A stretch of DNA of 64,000 bases from Sepiola atlantica (taxonomy: Eukaryota; Mollusca; Cephalopoda; Sepiida; Sepiolidae), in assembly GCA_963556195.1 (NCBI GenBank), contig OY744519.1, positions 105,771,500 through 105,835,499 of the forward strand. Reading direction: 5' to 3'. Positions 1-12,064 of the stretch are shown here, piece by piece. The notes beneath the pieces were generated by a model. The model was given only the letters and a program-made list of their open reading frames with translations, ran no database searches and was not told where the DNA came from. The translations under genes were made by a program, and so were the position numbers. Within the stretch, counting starts at the first letter, position 1. Each line of letters starts with the position of its first letter.

Positions 1-989
1 CTAAACAGAAAATTATGAACTAGAATTATGTGCAACAAAACTCTCAGAATATCGATACTGTTTGATAGCAAATTAAGTTTTTATTTATTTGAATAGCATT
101 ATTTGCGGGTTCTGTCATGCTGTATTCGAACTATGGTAGGACAAAACGCTCATCATATTCGATATTAAGGTAATAGCTTCATGAAACACGCAAAACGTTA
201 ACATGGTGGGCGTTTTGTACTACCGTAACATGGACTCACACATAATCTGCTGCATTAAGTAAAATGAAAATGAAATGAAATCTGTTTGTTATCGAAATGT
301 ACTGAGAACAAAGATTGAACTAGTTAGAAAATAGTCAGACTTGTTTTTGTTGTTCATAATGGGGTTATTGTAAAGATTCTTTCAAAACAGCATCGGTTTG
401 CGAATTGTTTGTGTGTCTAGAGAGGGATTACCAACGCCTTTTTTTCGGCTTGCAAGTATGTATGCGTTGGATGGTAGCGTCAGGATGCGTGGCTCAAAAT
501 GCATTTATTTAAAATAAGACTCTCGCATCTCAAGCCTCGATTTAATGGGCATCCGCTTAATTTAGGGACGGGCAATGAAAGTAAAAGTTTAGTTCTTGAC
601 GAAATAGGATTAACCCTGATTGACAAATATCCATAAAAAATCACAGAATTATTTGATCTTAATGAAATTTCCAATATTTATGAATAACTTAATGTAAATA
701 TAAAATATTTTATTTAAAAAAAAAACTTATTCACTTTCACTGTCATTGCTCGTCCCTAGCTTAATTGTATGTATTTACAACTGTCTTTACCCCTATGTTT
801 ATACAATTATTAAAAACCTTCAGGTGTGTGTATATATTTATCGTGTCAGCATTACACATTAATTTTTTTAAATTATGATTATTTGAATATTAATTGAAAT
901 CAGGAATGCAATTGCATAAAATAAAACGAAATTTAAGAAAATCGTATTCAAAAGAATAATTCAACCAGAATTTATTTTAGTTTCTTCAT
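1..989. other. no gene recognised
   Basis: AT-rich sequence. The short open frames here are no longer than expected by chance and match no family I know. No repeat was recognised. Confidence 0.5.
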
Positions 990-1480
990 AAACAAGTAAA
1001 CACACAACTGCGTGAATGCAGTCATCTGGGAACTATGCAAACGCTGTGAACATGCAGACAAATAGGACAGAATCAGATATAAACTTAGGACAGTAGTGGA
1101 AAATGAAAATCATAAAATCTTCTGGGACATGAAAGTAGATACGCCAATTGACAAGCTCATTTAAGCAAAGAAGGGGGGGGGGGCTGGCAAATCGTAGATT
1201 TCGCCATTTTAGCAAGTTACATGGTGAGATAAAGGAGGTAGAAAAACAAAACAAATACATGGAATTTGCCAAACAGCTGAACGTAACATGGGACATAAAG
1301 AAACTGACTGTCATACCAATAATTGCAGGTTTACTAGGAATAGTTTTGAAAAACGTGGAAAAAGGATTAGAAAAAATTGGAATCAATGGAGGTATTGACA
1401 CCATACAATGCATGGAACTAATTAAAACAACTGAAATATTAATGAAAATCCTTAAGTGCAGAAACGAACCCACATAACAG
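990..1480 (+). pseudogene. LINE-A copy 1, C-terminal part of non-LTR retrotransposon ORF
   Basis: Decayed 3' coding end of a non-LTR retrotransposon polyprotein, downstream of the reverse transcriptase domain. The order seen is VIWELCKRC, then VENENHKIFWDM, then (after a stop and a poly-G run near 1170) a frame reading KEVEKQNKYMEFAKQLN, VIPIIAGLLG, LEKIGI and a final IQ...KTTEILMKILK. This series (WELCKK, LWDM, EKxxKYxxLAxE, VxPIVIGALG, ILRxxLE) is the usual tail of a LINE type widespread in molluscs and cnidarians. The longest intact frame is 1148-1477. A second copy of the same tail lies at 32215-32605. I do not assign a LINE clade. The family match comes from memory of the motif order, not a search. 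Confidence 0.8.
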
Positions 1481-1559
1481 GTAATGCGGAGTAACCACGG
1501 GGAAGTTGAAATAGAACAAAATGTATAGAAAGAAGATTGCACGCGTCTGAAGGGACTGA

Positions 1560-1930
1560 AACTGCCTCAGATCCCATAATCTGATATCGCCCCAGCCCCC
1601 TATGATACCACACAAAATGGCCGTGCTGTGTCTGGGAGAATGGAAAGATTGAGGAGGAAGAGCACTATGCAGACCTCCATTATAATAACGCAGAGAGTGC
1701 TAGAATCTTGAAGAGGTTACTTTCCACTCAAATTCCAGAGAAAGCCAACGGTTATTAACAAACAGATATTGAGATAATGCAAAGTGATTAAATGATTATA
1801 GAAAGAGACGGAACACCTTGGGACGCTTGTTATCAATCAGAGTTGAGGAAACAGCACTTGTTATTGCAAGTGAGCAATCACTAATAATGACCTGTGTAAA
1901 AACTCCTAAAAAGATGACGACAATCATAAT
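1560..1930 (+). mobile_element. LINE-A copy 1, 3' untranslated tail
   Basis: This stretch aligns by eye with 33060-33365, which follows the second LINE-A tail. Shared blocks include GAGGAGGA, CAGACCTCCA, GCAGAGA, CCAGAGAA and GTGAGCAATCACT. The same order and spacing after two independent ORF tails marks it as the family 3' UTR. Confidence 0.7.
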
Positions 1931-2929
1931 AAGAAGCGGGTGGGTGTAAATTACACAGTATTTATAATTACTATCCCTAAGGACCGAAAACTGGAGAAAG
2001 TAAAATCAGAAACAGAAGAGATTGACAGACTCCTCTCACACACCTCAACGGACAACATTACAGGCAGAACTGACCTACCGTTATTTTTTTTATTCTTTGA
2101 TTTATTCTCTTATAAATAACTAGCGAGACCCATGTCTCAGTGTTACCAAAGAAAATTGAGAAAACCAAGAAATCCCTACTCCCACCCCTGGACCGCATAT
2201 TACAATTTTTATTCGAAATTCAAAATAATTAAGAAAGGAAAAATGTTGGATAATTTTAATATGTTTTCTGTGTTATTTGTACCACTGTATGATAATGCGC
2301 ATTAACCTCTCACGCAAGAGAGAGGTCAACATTATCCCTGTGATAAGGTCACAAGAAAAATAAACCTGGGCCTGGTGTTGCCATAAACACCAAACTATTA
2401 AATATGGCACACAACAATAAAAAAAGCCGTGTGGCTCAGAAGAAAGATCAGAATGTTATGATTGGTAAGTTCTCCCTTGATGGCCAGGGGCCCCGGTTGT
2501 TATCCTGTGGATGTTGACCCATCTAATTTCAAGAACTAGCACAGATCAAATTCATATAAGTAGAAATGACCAAAGCAGCAAAGCAAAAACAACCCAGAGG
2601 AAGAAATGGATAACAAAATAAACATATACTAGTGATGGAATGCTATTATAAAAGCAACTCCACACAAACAGGCTACCTGAATTGCATGAAGAATCTATGG
2701 CACATGTCTATTGACAGGATGTAAGATCAAGCAAAACACATGCCTAAAAAAGGATTGTTCTTGCAGCTGAAAGTAATAAAACAGAATAACAGGTAAATGA
2801 TGTAACATAGCATCAGGATACACCACCCATTAAAATCCATAGGTAGAAGTCTGGCACAACATCAACACTGCAGAAACTAATGACTACAAGATTACAAAAC
2901 TCACTGAAAAGAGTAGTACGAGGACAAAA
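1931..2929 (+). mobile_element. scrambled LINE-A-derived sequence with a duplicated internal block
   Basis: Positions 1978-2076 repeat 2945-3043: both read GACAGACYCCTCTCACACAC-like sequence followed by a CAACRGAYAAYATTACAG block. The block belongs inside the LINE-A ORF, so a second partial insertion or a local duplication lies here. A small perfect-looking inverted motif, CCTCTC...GAGAGG, sits at about 2310-2332. The remainder is A-rich and unassigned. Confidence 0.45.
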
Positions 2930-4830
2930 CGAAACCTCCGTCACTAAGGAACACAGAATGGAAGAAAGTAAAATCATAAATAGAAAAGATGAACAGACCC
3001 CTCTCACACACTTCAACAGATAATATTACAGACCTAAACGACTTAACTTATACAGGGCCGAAATCAGTAATTACGAGGCTAATAATAGAAAAAAAAACAC
3101 TGTCAAAAGAATGAACCAACAAAGCCCGGTGAAAAACTAAACTGGAAACCGAAAACAACAAACTACAAAAAGAAGCTAAGGCTTTGAATAAGGCCAAAGA
3201 GAATAGAAAACGATGAAAGAGGAAAATATGGCTGACAAAAAAAAAGACTAAATATGAAACAAAGAACTAAAACAAAATATATTTACAAAGGAGAAAAGCT
3301 TGATATTGATACAAATATGAACAGTACAGACACACGAGGACTTTTGAAAGCAATGAAAGCCAGTTTTACCAAAACGTAAACGAAGGAAGCACACAGACCA
3401 ACCAGACCAGACAGAACAAGACAATTCTAGGACAATATATAGGAAAAGTGACAAGACCATGACAGAAATATCGGATATGAGAGACCTGTTATTAATCTTC
3501 CAAAAAATCTTGAAGGAGACAAGAAACAGAAAAAAGAATATAGCCATGGCATGGATCGACTACAAAAAACCTACAACACAAACCTCCAAGCATAGATAAT
3601 TGAATGCTTAAGAATGTTCAAAATATCTGACAAAATTATCAACTTTATGGAGAAAACATTAGTTTCGTTGGTTGGTTTTGTTTCACGGCATATCAACCCT
3701 TTTCGGGTTATTTAATGCCGAATCCGGTAGTTTTGGTAAATGTTTTTTATGGTTCAAGTTATTATTCAAGTATTTATTCATGGTGTTTGGTTTGGTTGTT
3801 GTGTAGAGGAAAAATATTGTTTTTGTTTTTCGCTTTGCAGAACATTATTGAGTTTTGCAAAGGGAAAGGGGAAAAAACAATAACAGTAGAGGAGGAAACA
3901 ATAGAAACATAGAGACTGCAACTGGCAGCTGGTGAACAACACCTGACATATATAAACATATAGAGAAAGATTTTCTATGGAGACTATCATCACTACTTTT
4001 TTATCATAGTTATGATGTCACTCAATAAACATACTAAGGAAGCACAATACTGGATATAAATTCACAAACACAAAAGAAAAACAAACCACAGCATGGTATG
4101 GATTAGCTAAACAATCTAATAGATGAAATAGGATCTTAATGAAATTCGAATGGACTTTAGAATGTAAAAGTGTGCACTACTAGAGATGAAGAAGGGAAAA
4201 CTCTAAGCAGCAGATGGCATAGAACTGTCCAGTGAGGAGGCGATGACGGAACTTGGGGAACATGATACCTATGTAATTCTGGATGTGGATGCCATCAAAT
4301 GCACGGAGATTAAAAGGATAAAAAAGAATAACTAAGAACAGGAAAGCTCCTTGAAACCAAATTATATAATAAAAACATAAAGGAATTAATACCTGAGCAG
4401 TAAGATACTCTGTTCGAATAAGAAACCCGAACTAAAGAACAAAGAAACTAATGACCACGCAAAATGCACTGCACTCAACGGATTACATGGACTGACTATG
4501 TAAAAAAAAGAAGAGGGAAGAGGACTGGTAAGTATAGGAGATTGCATGGATGATGTGATAAAAAAATTAGAAAATTACATAACTCCAAATATCGTGCTAC
4601 AAAAAAACACTGACAAAATGCATATGAAGAGCAGTGAAACTGGAAACAAAATGGGAAGAAAAGTAGCTATGTGAACGGTTTATAAGAATGACCAAAGAAG
4701 TAGAATACAAAAACATGGCTATAGCTACGGAGAGGACACTTAAACAGAGAAAAGAAAATGCTACTGACAGATGCACAAAACAAGTACTCGTATTATAGAA
4801 TGATCAAAGAAGAAAGGCAACGAAAGTTAT
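2930..4830 (+). pseudogene. LINE-A copy 2, reverse transcriptase relic
   Basis: Broken reverse transcriptase ORF of a non-LTR retrotransposon. Pieces visible in changing frames: AWIDYKK at about 3550 (RT motif A region), IIECLRMFKISDKIINF to 3655, RLQLAAGEQHL after 3910, RKIFYGD near 3965 (family form RRGIFQGDSLSP), KCALLEMKKGK near 4170, and a GGRGL-like segment with GDCMDD near 4510-4560. A WLxLRRGHL segment follows at about 4710. The order is that of the C-terminal two thirds of the LINE-A ORF, and every segment needs frame changes, so the copy is dead. It is split at 3659-3895 by an inserted palindromic repeat; the two LINE halves join cleanly across it (EKT then ET.RLQL). Confidence 0.75.
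3659..3895 (+). mobile_element. palindromic-repeat family member inserted in LINE-A
   Basis: Non-LINE sequence interrupting the RT frame. It carries GGCATATCAACCC, CGGGTTATTTAATGCCG, ATCCGGTAGTTTTGGTAAA and CATGGTGTTTGGTTTGGTTG, which recur (reverse strand) at 21478-21580 and 21600-21722. Flanks GAAAACA and GGAAACAA may be remnants of a target duplication. No coding capacity seen. Confidence 0.65.
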
Positions 4831-5590
4831 AAATGTATATGTTTTCTGTGTTTAAATGTGTGTGACGATGTGTGAAAATTAGGCAGTGTGTCTGTGCTGC
4901 CATTGTCAGTGTATCTATGCGTGTGTCAATGTGTGATTAACGTTAGTAGGTATTGTGGGAGTGCGGTCTTCGTCAGTGTATGCATGCGTATAAGAAGTGT
5001 GCGTAATTTGAGAAAAGTAATTCGCTTCTACTGACCTTCGAAATGAAAGCGAGTGTAATATGATGTTGGCAGACTGTATTTTGGGACCTAGCTGATACAC
5101 TTTTTAAAGGTTTTATCTTTAGAAACGTAGCAATCGGCTCGAGAAAGTGAATTTGCTTAGGGGCGCCGAAAGTGATTTCTGTCTCGCGAAGTGATTTTCA
5201 TGCACATCACATTGTCGGTATTGTTGCTTTTCTTTAAAGATAATTCTCTGAAAACTTCCGCTTTTAAGAACGTATAATTTCTTGTTTCTTAGCTGTTTTG
5301 GGGCGTGGCATGGTTAATTAATATGTTAAGGATACATGTCAGTCTTATATCAGCTGTATTCTAAGATAGTAGTATGTTTCTGACTTAACACAATATTTTG
5401 TTTCCTGACTATCCAAACAAATATTTGAATTCGCCCATATATTTCCGATATTCATTATCTGTGTATGCATTTGGTATTCACAAATGAGACCCATTTATCA
5501 TTTCATTTACAAATGAATGCATTACGTCCAAAAGTAGAAGCATAAACACGGCCACAATTCTGTACAGCGTCCTATACAAAAAAAAAAGCT
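4831..5590. other. no gene recognised
   Basis: Partly GT-rich (4840-5000). No coding or repeat family recognised. Confidence 0.4.
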
Positions 5591-5599
5591 GTCGTGCAG

Positions 5600-5745
5600 A
5601 TCCTATATTAATGTAGAGATGTTTTACCAAATAAATGATTACAGTCAAGAAGAATTGCTAGTTTTACAAATGATCGAGAATTGAACCGAGAATATTTTCG
5701 TCGTTGCTTCACTGCGACTGCACTAAATCCATTATAAGAAAACCA
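5600..5745 (-). repeat. possible tRNA-related SINE
   Basis: On the minus strand a B-box-like GGTTCAATTCTCGATC follows an A-box-like TGGATTTAGTGCAGTCG at about tRNA spacing. No cloverleaf was drawn. It could be chance. Confidence 0.3.
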
Positions 5746-5867
5746 AAGAAAAATAAGTTTTGAACCTATTTATCAAATATGTTTCCATGCAGACGTTGAC
5801 TGGGGCTTGTTTTTTGTTCAGTTGACATGTCTGGTGCCACAGATTTCCAATGAACCACATTAACGAT

Positions 5868-6028
5868 CGCTCTTCTTCTTCTTCTTCTTCTTCTTCTTCT
5901 TCTTCTTTCTGTTTTCTTCTTTAAATATCTTTGTATGCACACGTACATTGATCCATTTTTTTATCTTCAATTGACATATCTGTTTTCCAAATACAGTTCC
6001 CTAAACAACAAGTTAAATTACTCTTCTT

Positions 6029-6059
<31 letters not shown>

Positions 6060-6131
6060 TTATTATTATTATTAATATTATTAATATTATTATTATTAGT
6101 AGTAGTAGTAGTAGTAGTAGCAGTAGTAGTA
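5868..6131. repeat. compound trinucleotide microsatellites
   Basis: (CTT)n at about 5871-5907 and again at 6022-6057. The second runs directly into (ATT)n and then (AGT)n to about 6131. Three different trinucleotides are thus joined head to tail. Confidence 0.9.
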
Positions 6132-6134
6132 TTA

Positions 6135-8130
6135 TTCTCTCGCGCGCACTGTCTCTCTCTCTGCCTATCTCTTTCTGTTGCTGTTCAAATAGGTTGTCTT
6201 TTGGTTGTTCTTTGCTTTTCGCCCAGTAGACGCCTCATTAGACTGTGTTCCAACGTAGGCGATTATTACACACACCTTGTCTTTAAACACTGAACCTTCT
6301 CCCTGATAACCTTCCAATAATATGTAGTGTTTGTACATTTATAAGTACGTATACTAAAGTAATATTAGTATCAAAATGGTGACGATGTGTAAGTCACTAG
6401 AACATCACGATTGATCGTATATAAACAGAATCGGTTCCAGATTTGACTTATCTGTCTGACGACGTATCGACCATTAGAGGTTAATTAATACCGGAACAAA
6501 ATAACTATAGTCAGCAATTAACTGTATCGATTAATTGAACTCCGATAAATATTTCGCCATAGCTTTTTAAGTGATGAGTTTCCAAGTATCAAGGCCAAAA
6601 GGCACTCAAGGTAAAACTTAATGGGGTGGAATGTTTGTCACTTGAAAAATAAAGAATATTATGAGAGTGTTGAAAATGATTAATAGAATGATTACTAAGG
6701 GGACGGTTTATAACAAGTATTGTGGCGGAGACTTGCGTTGCCGAAGCAAAAAGAGGTGAATTGTTTATATAGGTGCTTGTGGGCATGGTAAAATTGCGAG
6801 ACAAACGCCAGCGAAGCTATGATGAAATGGCGCAGCGCAGGCGTCATCGTCCAAAACGAGGCTAACTCAAGCGCAAGATTACCGCTTCTTATTTGTAATT
6901 GAGGAGAAATAAAAACGGGTGGTTATTAGTTGAGGGGCAGAGCTGACCCGTGGTTCGGAGAATAAAAAGAGAAAAAGAGGATGAAAGAAGAAGATAAATC
7001 TTGGGTAAAATTGTGGTTTTATATCTTTCAGTATGTAATTAAACACAGTTGATGCGATGTGATTTAAACTTTATCTTATACTTCTGTGTAAGGCATTCAC
7101 CATAACTCTTTCTTTCCCAAACTATATTTAAGTAGTTATCTAGACTTGGCTCTGAATCATTGCTAGGGTAAATAGTCTAGCATAATTAACAAAGATTGTT
7201 CTTTGCATATCCCAACATTGCGTCAATGTTGTCTTGGATCACTTTTGCCATTCGACTTGATTGAGCATAAGAAGTACTGTTATAGATTGCGCAACCCTTC
7301 ACATTCTTGATCGCGCCGGCACTCGTTCAGACGGTATAAACTGCCTCCTGAGACATAACGAGACGTTTTTTTCTAATCATATAAGTATATTTACGGTTTT
7401 TAGCTTGACTATCCGTCAGTTAAACTTATCAGGTACATCTACTTCGTGCGGTATTTATTCTAGACGGGTTGAGCCGGCTTTCTCCGAATGAGGAAGTTTC
7501 TAGGGAATATTTAATCGACAAGTGATCTTCAATCGCATATATATCCCGGTCAATAGATACGACGACATTTATTTTTGCAGATATTTGCAGGGATGTGTCG
7601 CCCTTCTTTCTACAAATAGCGACTAGTATTCACAAATTGTTACCCATTCGGTCATGACCAGGCTCAACGTCGCTTAACTTCGTTTATCAGATGTAGCAAG
7701 AACCAGTGTATCACATCATTATGCTGTATATGAAAAATAATCAGGTGGATTGTTTTTATTTTTTATATACTAATTGATCACCACCTACAATAGGAAAAAT
7801 CCACCTGAGGATAAGAGTTAGTGAGATTTTCAGTTGGATGGTGGAGAAAGTACTATGAAAAGATTAAGTGTAATTAATTCATGACTTTCAATATTGAAGT
7901 AAGTTGGGTATACTAAACAATGATAAACAATTCAGAGATGATATTTCCCAGACAAAAACATGGGGATGATTCTAACATAATCTTATGTAATGAGCAGGTA
8001 ATTATGTTTAAACCCGAAAAAGTTTATTACATGAAAGTGTCATATTAACTTTGATAATATTAATGCGAAACTGTCTGTTTTGATACTGGTATCTACAGTG
8101 AAGTTTTAGTGTAAGACAATGGATTACACG
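6135..8130. other. no gene recognised
   Basis: Mixed-composition sequence. Short frames near 6600, 7261-7491 and 7700 show no family motif. No repeat shared with the rest of the window was noticed. Confidence 0.4.
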
Positions 8131-8640
8131 TTTTACATAATAAAGGGGATTTTTTTGCGAAATTCAAGCAATTTTATAGAAGCTGTATCTGAGTTGATTT
8201 CGGATAAATGGTTGAAAGGTTTACTTTTCGGTTTCGGTCGCTTCAACGTTGAACATGCTGTCATAGAAAGTCTGCGGACGTCCAAATAGTTCATTGCAGC
8301 ACCAGGTTGCATTACGAGCACGTATCTTCAGATAATTACCCCTATTTGAACAGCGGCTGATTAAAGATGACGCGATACTTGCATAAAACATCATCAACGG
8401 GAATTTAAATACACCCTTCGAAGAGTTTTCACCCCGGCGATAAATCTTAGTCTCCACGACATCCAGCAAAAGGTGTACCATAGGCGCTTTAGTTTGAATA
8501 AGAGAAATGCAGCATTCTCTGTTCGTTGTTTTTTTGCTTCCTGGAACAGCCTGCCAAAGAAAGGTGTAATGATGCCTACCATATCTACGTTTGAAGTTGC
8601 CTTGGACAAACATTCAGACGGTATATAGACGTACACATCT
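8131..8640 (-). other. unidentified coding-like stretch
   Basis: A 130-codon open frame lies on the minus strand (8221-8613). Two overlapping minus frames (8394-8636 and 8133-8321) could together form one frameshifted ORF. The predicted proteins are basic, with no motif I recognise. The open length is unusual for this AT-rich background, so an old transposon ORF is possible, but no function is assigned. Confidence 0.25.
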
Positions 8641-10650
8641 ATCTTTTTATAAGCTTTGCTTCACTTTTCTTTATTTTGCCAATTACTTTAATATAGTTTA
8701 ATTTGAACCCGAGCAACTGCCTAATTTGGTGCAATTCTAACCATTATATTGAACGCCGAGATGTGTCCATATCAATTATTAGTACTCTTCTGTACATGTC
8801 GTTGTGCATGTAGTCATATGTCTGTGTACCACTTTTTCCAGCAGTATTTTGCAATACGGTTGAACTCTGCCAGATCTTACAAGCTGCACTGGTTGGATAT
8901 TAGAGCCGAAAAGGGCAGTGCTCTATCGTATGGTAACCCTCTTCACATTCACAGAGCTAACGGGTCGGTTGCTAAACCCATCTGACCGTAGCAACTTTTG
9001 ACCGCCCTATTCCCATTGTCAGACGGTTAAGTGTCCTCCACTAGATCTACTGTGCTAATTAGCCAGAAGACGGCTTCAGAAGAGCGGATCATCATGTCAG
9101 TTGGACGGGGGTAATTCTCTAGTTTAAAGTTGCAGTCTTGTCTCTTACTGTTTTTATTAACTGGAAATGACTTAGAGAGCTTCTTCTTAACTTCAGTCGT
9201 TGAGCCGTTGGTTTACGTTTATCACAAATAGCTTTTCTGATCTCTACTCAGCTGGCAACATCCCGTCTCACATTTGCAGGAGCAATGGCAGCGAGCAAGT
9301 TATTGAGATTGGTAAGCTTCAACTGGCAGGTTTTGTTCAGCACTGAATACAATTTACTGGCATAGTTTGATATCTACTAAACAGTATAGACGGACCCTGA
9401 AAAAGGAATAACACTAATAATAAGTATTAGTAGTAATTGTAATTTTATTTCAAACCAATCAGAAAAAAATCTTTCACCTAAAATAGAAAAATGACAAAAC
9501 ATAGAATGTATTAAAAGCAAATTAATAGATCTGTTCTTTAAATAGATAATAAACATTTTTTTCTGAGTGCAAATATGAAAGTTTTAAGATACGATATTAG
9601 AATATAGTAACACAGAACAAAATTAGAAATACTATTTAAGAAAATGATTAATGCAATTAGGAAAAAGGGGCTGTCGTGTTTGGTTGAAAGAATGAGTTGC
9701 AATTTGCTGATAAACATCGGTTTCAGCCAATCAAGACACATGCTTTGATTTTAGTGACTTAAATAGATTAACGATGTTGTGGTTGAATATCTTCAGTTCA
9801 AATAATCAAGTAGATTGTTATTAATTTTCTTAAATTATATGGTAAGTAATTTGATTATGATTGGAGGGATTTTTATGAAATAAATAAGAAACATCGGCCT
9901 TATATATCAATTAACATCAAGGAAGTCGGTTAGTATATGCTGAAATAAATCAAGTAGAAAGCCAAAGAAGATTACTTTAGTATAAAATCCGAAGATGACT
10001 AAAAAATGAACTAAATGATTGCAGCTTCCTTGTGCGATAACAGAATCCGATCGTCTGCAAAAGATTACATTAGTTTTCTTTTCTCTTTGTGAGAAATGAA
10101 AGAATCAAGCTCTGCCCTCCTGAGGAATAACACACATCAATCTGATTAACCACGTTTTTTATTTACACCTAGCATAGATTTTGATCGTTGTGGTTAACGT
10201 TTTTTGACAAAGACTTTACGTATAATCTATTAAATCTGGCGTGTTTGTACTTTTCTGTTGGTCGTATTTTCTGTTATTGCGAAGCTGTTCTTAAATATAA
10301 TGTAAACGTGTTACTGTTTCACGCACGCCACATATTAAACGTTTATGTTTATATGAGTGTACACCTCCGTTAAAAACGACGGAAAAATTACACTTCGCCA
10401 GTGTTCGAACTAATAACATAATCATGTAAAATAACGCCTGAATGGGGAAAATTAAATGACAGAACACAGAAAAAAAAGTAAAACGTTTTAAACTGCAATG
10501 TTCAAAAAAGAAAAGTTAAAAGAGAGTAAAAAAAAGAAACAAAAACGTATGAATCGGTATAAAAAGCAAAAATAAACGTTGCATTGTGGAAGTTCATTTG
10601 CGTTCTCAATCATCTTAAATACTTAACGTGATTTTTACTTGCCAACTTTC
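8641..10650. other. no gene recognised
   Basis: 8749-9130 is less AT-rich than its surroundings and has a 78-codon plus-strand frame with no recognised motif. The rest is AT-rich and featureless. Confidence 0.4.
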
Positions 10651-10658
10651 CGGTGAAA

Positions 10659-10680
10659 GTTTACTTTTAGTTTTATATAT

Positions 10681-10771
<91 letters not shown>

Positions 10772-10794
10772 CAAATATAAAACTAAAAGTAAAC
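10659..10794. repeat. hairpin enclosing a 96-bp (TA)n tract
   Basis: GTTTACTTTTAGTTTTATA at 10659-10677 is exactly complementary to 10776-10794, a 19-bp perfect inverted repeat. Between the arms lies an almost pure (TA)n run (10674-10769), so the whole region can extrude as one hairpin. Confidence 0.85.
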
Positions 10795-10860
10795 ATTTAG
10801 TAGATAGAACCTATAGTGAAATGGCTTAAGCTCAATATACGAGATAGAGCAATTATCTTT
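10781..10860 (+). mobile_element. fragment of PLE-type terminal repeat (family pLTR-A)
   Basis: AGCTCAATATACGAGATAGAGCA with flanking ACCTAT...GAAA resembles 47095-47130 and the reverse complement of about 45590-45640. In those places the same sequence is the outer part of a hammerhead-bearing repeat. The fragment overlaps the right arm of the hairpin. Confidence 0.5.
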
Positions 10861-10877
10861 ATATATATAATATAATC

Positions 10878-11610
10878 TTGATGACGAAATTTTTAACCGA
10901 ATTGCGAAAGCAACCACTGCCTTTGGAAAACTGCGTCATCGGTTATGGAAGGACAGGGGGATAAGTTTGAGAACAAAGTACTTGTGTATAGAGCAGTTGT
11001 GCTAACACCACTGCTTTATGGATCGGAATCATGGACAGTCTATCGCAGCCACATTCAGAAGCTTGATGTCTTTCACAAAAATTGCCTTAGAACGATTTGT
11101 GATGTCACCCTAAGAAATCGGATGTCTAATGCGGACCTATTTACATGCTGCGGTATTGACGGAATTGAAAGCTTTTTGATGCAATCAAAACTGCGTTGGG
11201 CAGGACATGTCTTACGTATGGAAGATAATAGAATACCAAAGCAACTGATGTACGGCGAGCTCAACAGTGGAAGTCGAAATGTGGGTCGACCGCTGCTTCG
11301 CTTTAAGGACAAGTTGAAGATGAATTTGACATCTACCAATATTGTTTATCGTGATTTTGAACAGCTTGCTTCTCGACGGAAGGAATGGCGATCTGACTGC
11401 CAGAGGAGCATCAGGCAGTTCTCTGTAACTAACATTGATCAACAGCGCGAAAGACGCGAAAGAACAAAAACATCTACAAGTATCCCGGCCGATTTTGCTC
11501 AAGATCTTCCTTCTTGCATCCATTGTTGGCTGGTTTACAAATCTCTCGCAGGACTCAAATGCCATTTACGATTGAGTAAATGTAAGCATGCTACATCCAT
11601 CGTCGACTAA
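10878..11610 (+). pseudogene. LINE-B: C-terminal end of RT polyprotein with zinc-finger-like tail
   Basis: Starts with DDEIFNRIAKATTAFGKL, then needs one frameshift near 10975 to enter a 221-codon frame (10945-11610). That frame reads VYRAVVLTPLLYGSESW, KLDVFHKNCLRTI, LRWAGHVLRM, RIPKQLMYGEL and GRPLLRFKDKLK. These are the post-RT thumb and linker motifs of a common APE-type LINE ORF2 in fish, cnidarians and molluscs. The end has CIHC, then H, then a C/H pair (about residues 190-215), a C2H2-like finger typical of this family. EN and RT catalytic parts are absent, so this is a 5'-truncated copy, the usual result of target-primed reverse transcription. The long intact frame suggests a fairly young insertion. 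Clade not assigned. Confidence 0.85.
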
Positions 11611-11642
11611 ACAATTTTTAGGTTGTCAAGACCTCATACGTC

Positions 11643-11662
11643 GAAATCGACGGGAGAGTCCA

Positions 11663-11708
<46 letters not shown>

Positions 11709-11827
11709 TCTGTAATAATTAATATGTATATTACTCCTTCTTAATCGACGGGAGAGTCCATGATATATATATATATATATATATATATCTTTTGTAATAA
11801 TTAATATGTATATTCCCCCTTCTTAAT
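11643..11827. repeat. direct tandem duplication carrying (TA)n
   Basis: TCGACGGGAGAGTCCATGATA, a (TA)n run, then ATCTTYTGTAATAATTAATA and TGTATATT occurs twice in a row. The copies differ mainly in (TA)n length (about 42 versus 26 bp). Slippage or unequal exchange at the end of LINE-B is the likely origin. Confidence 0.8.
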
Positions 11828-11987
11828 CGTATAACTTCCTCAGTGTTGCTGGGAGAAAATCTGTTGGATAGAAGCCAAACGTGGTTTCAGTCCGATTATC
11901 GAATCCTGCGAGTGGTGATGCAATAACACATAACGACACTGATAATTCCTAATTAAAATAACACATGTATGCATGTGAACAATTTTA

Positions 11988-11994
<7 letters not shown>

Positions 11995-12038
<44 letters not shown>

Positions 12039-12060
12039 CATATATATATATATATATATA
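11995..12060. repeat. (TA)n microsatellite, interrupted
   Basis: Two (TA)n blocks separated by TTTACA, directly before the mariner 3' end. Confidence 0.9.
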
Positions 12061-12064
12061 TTTA

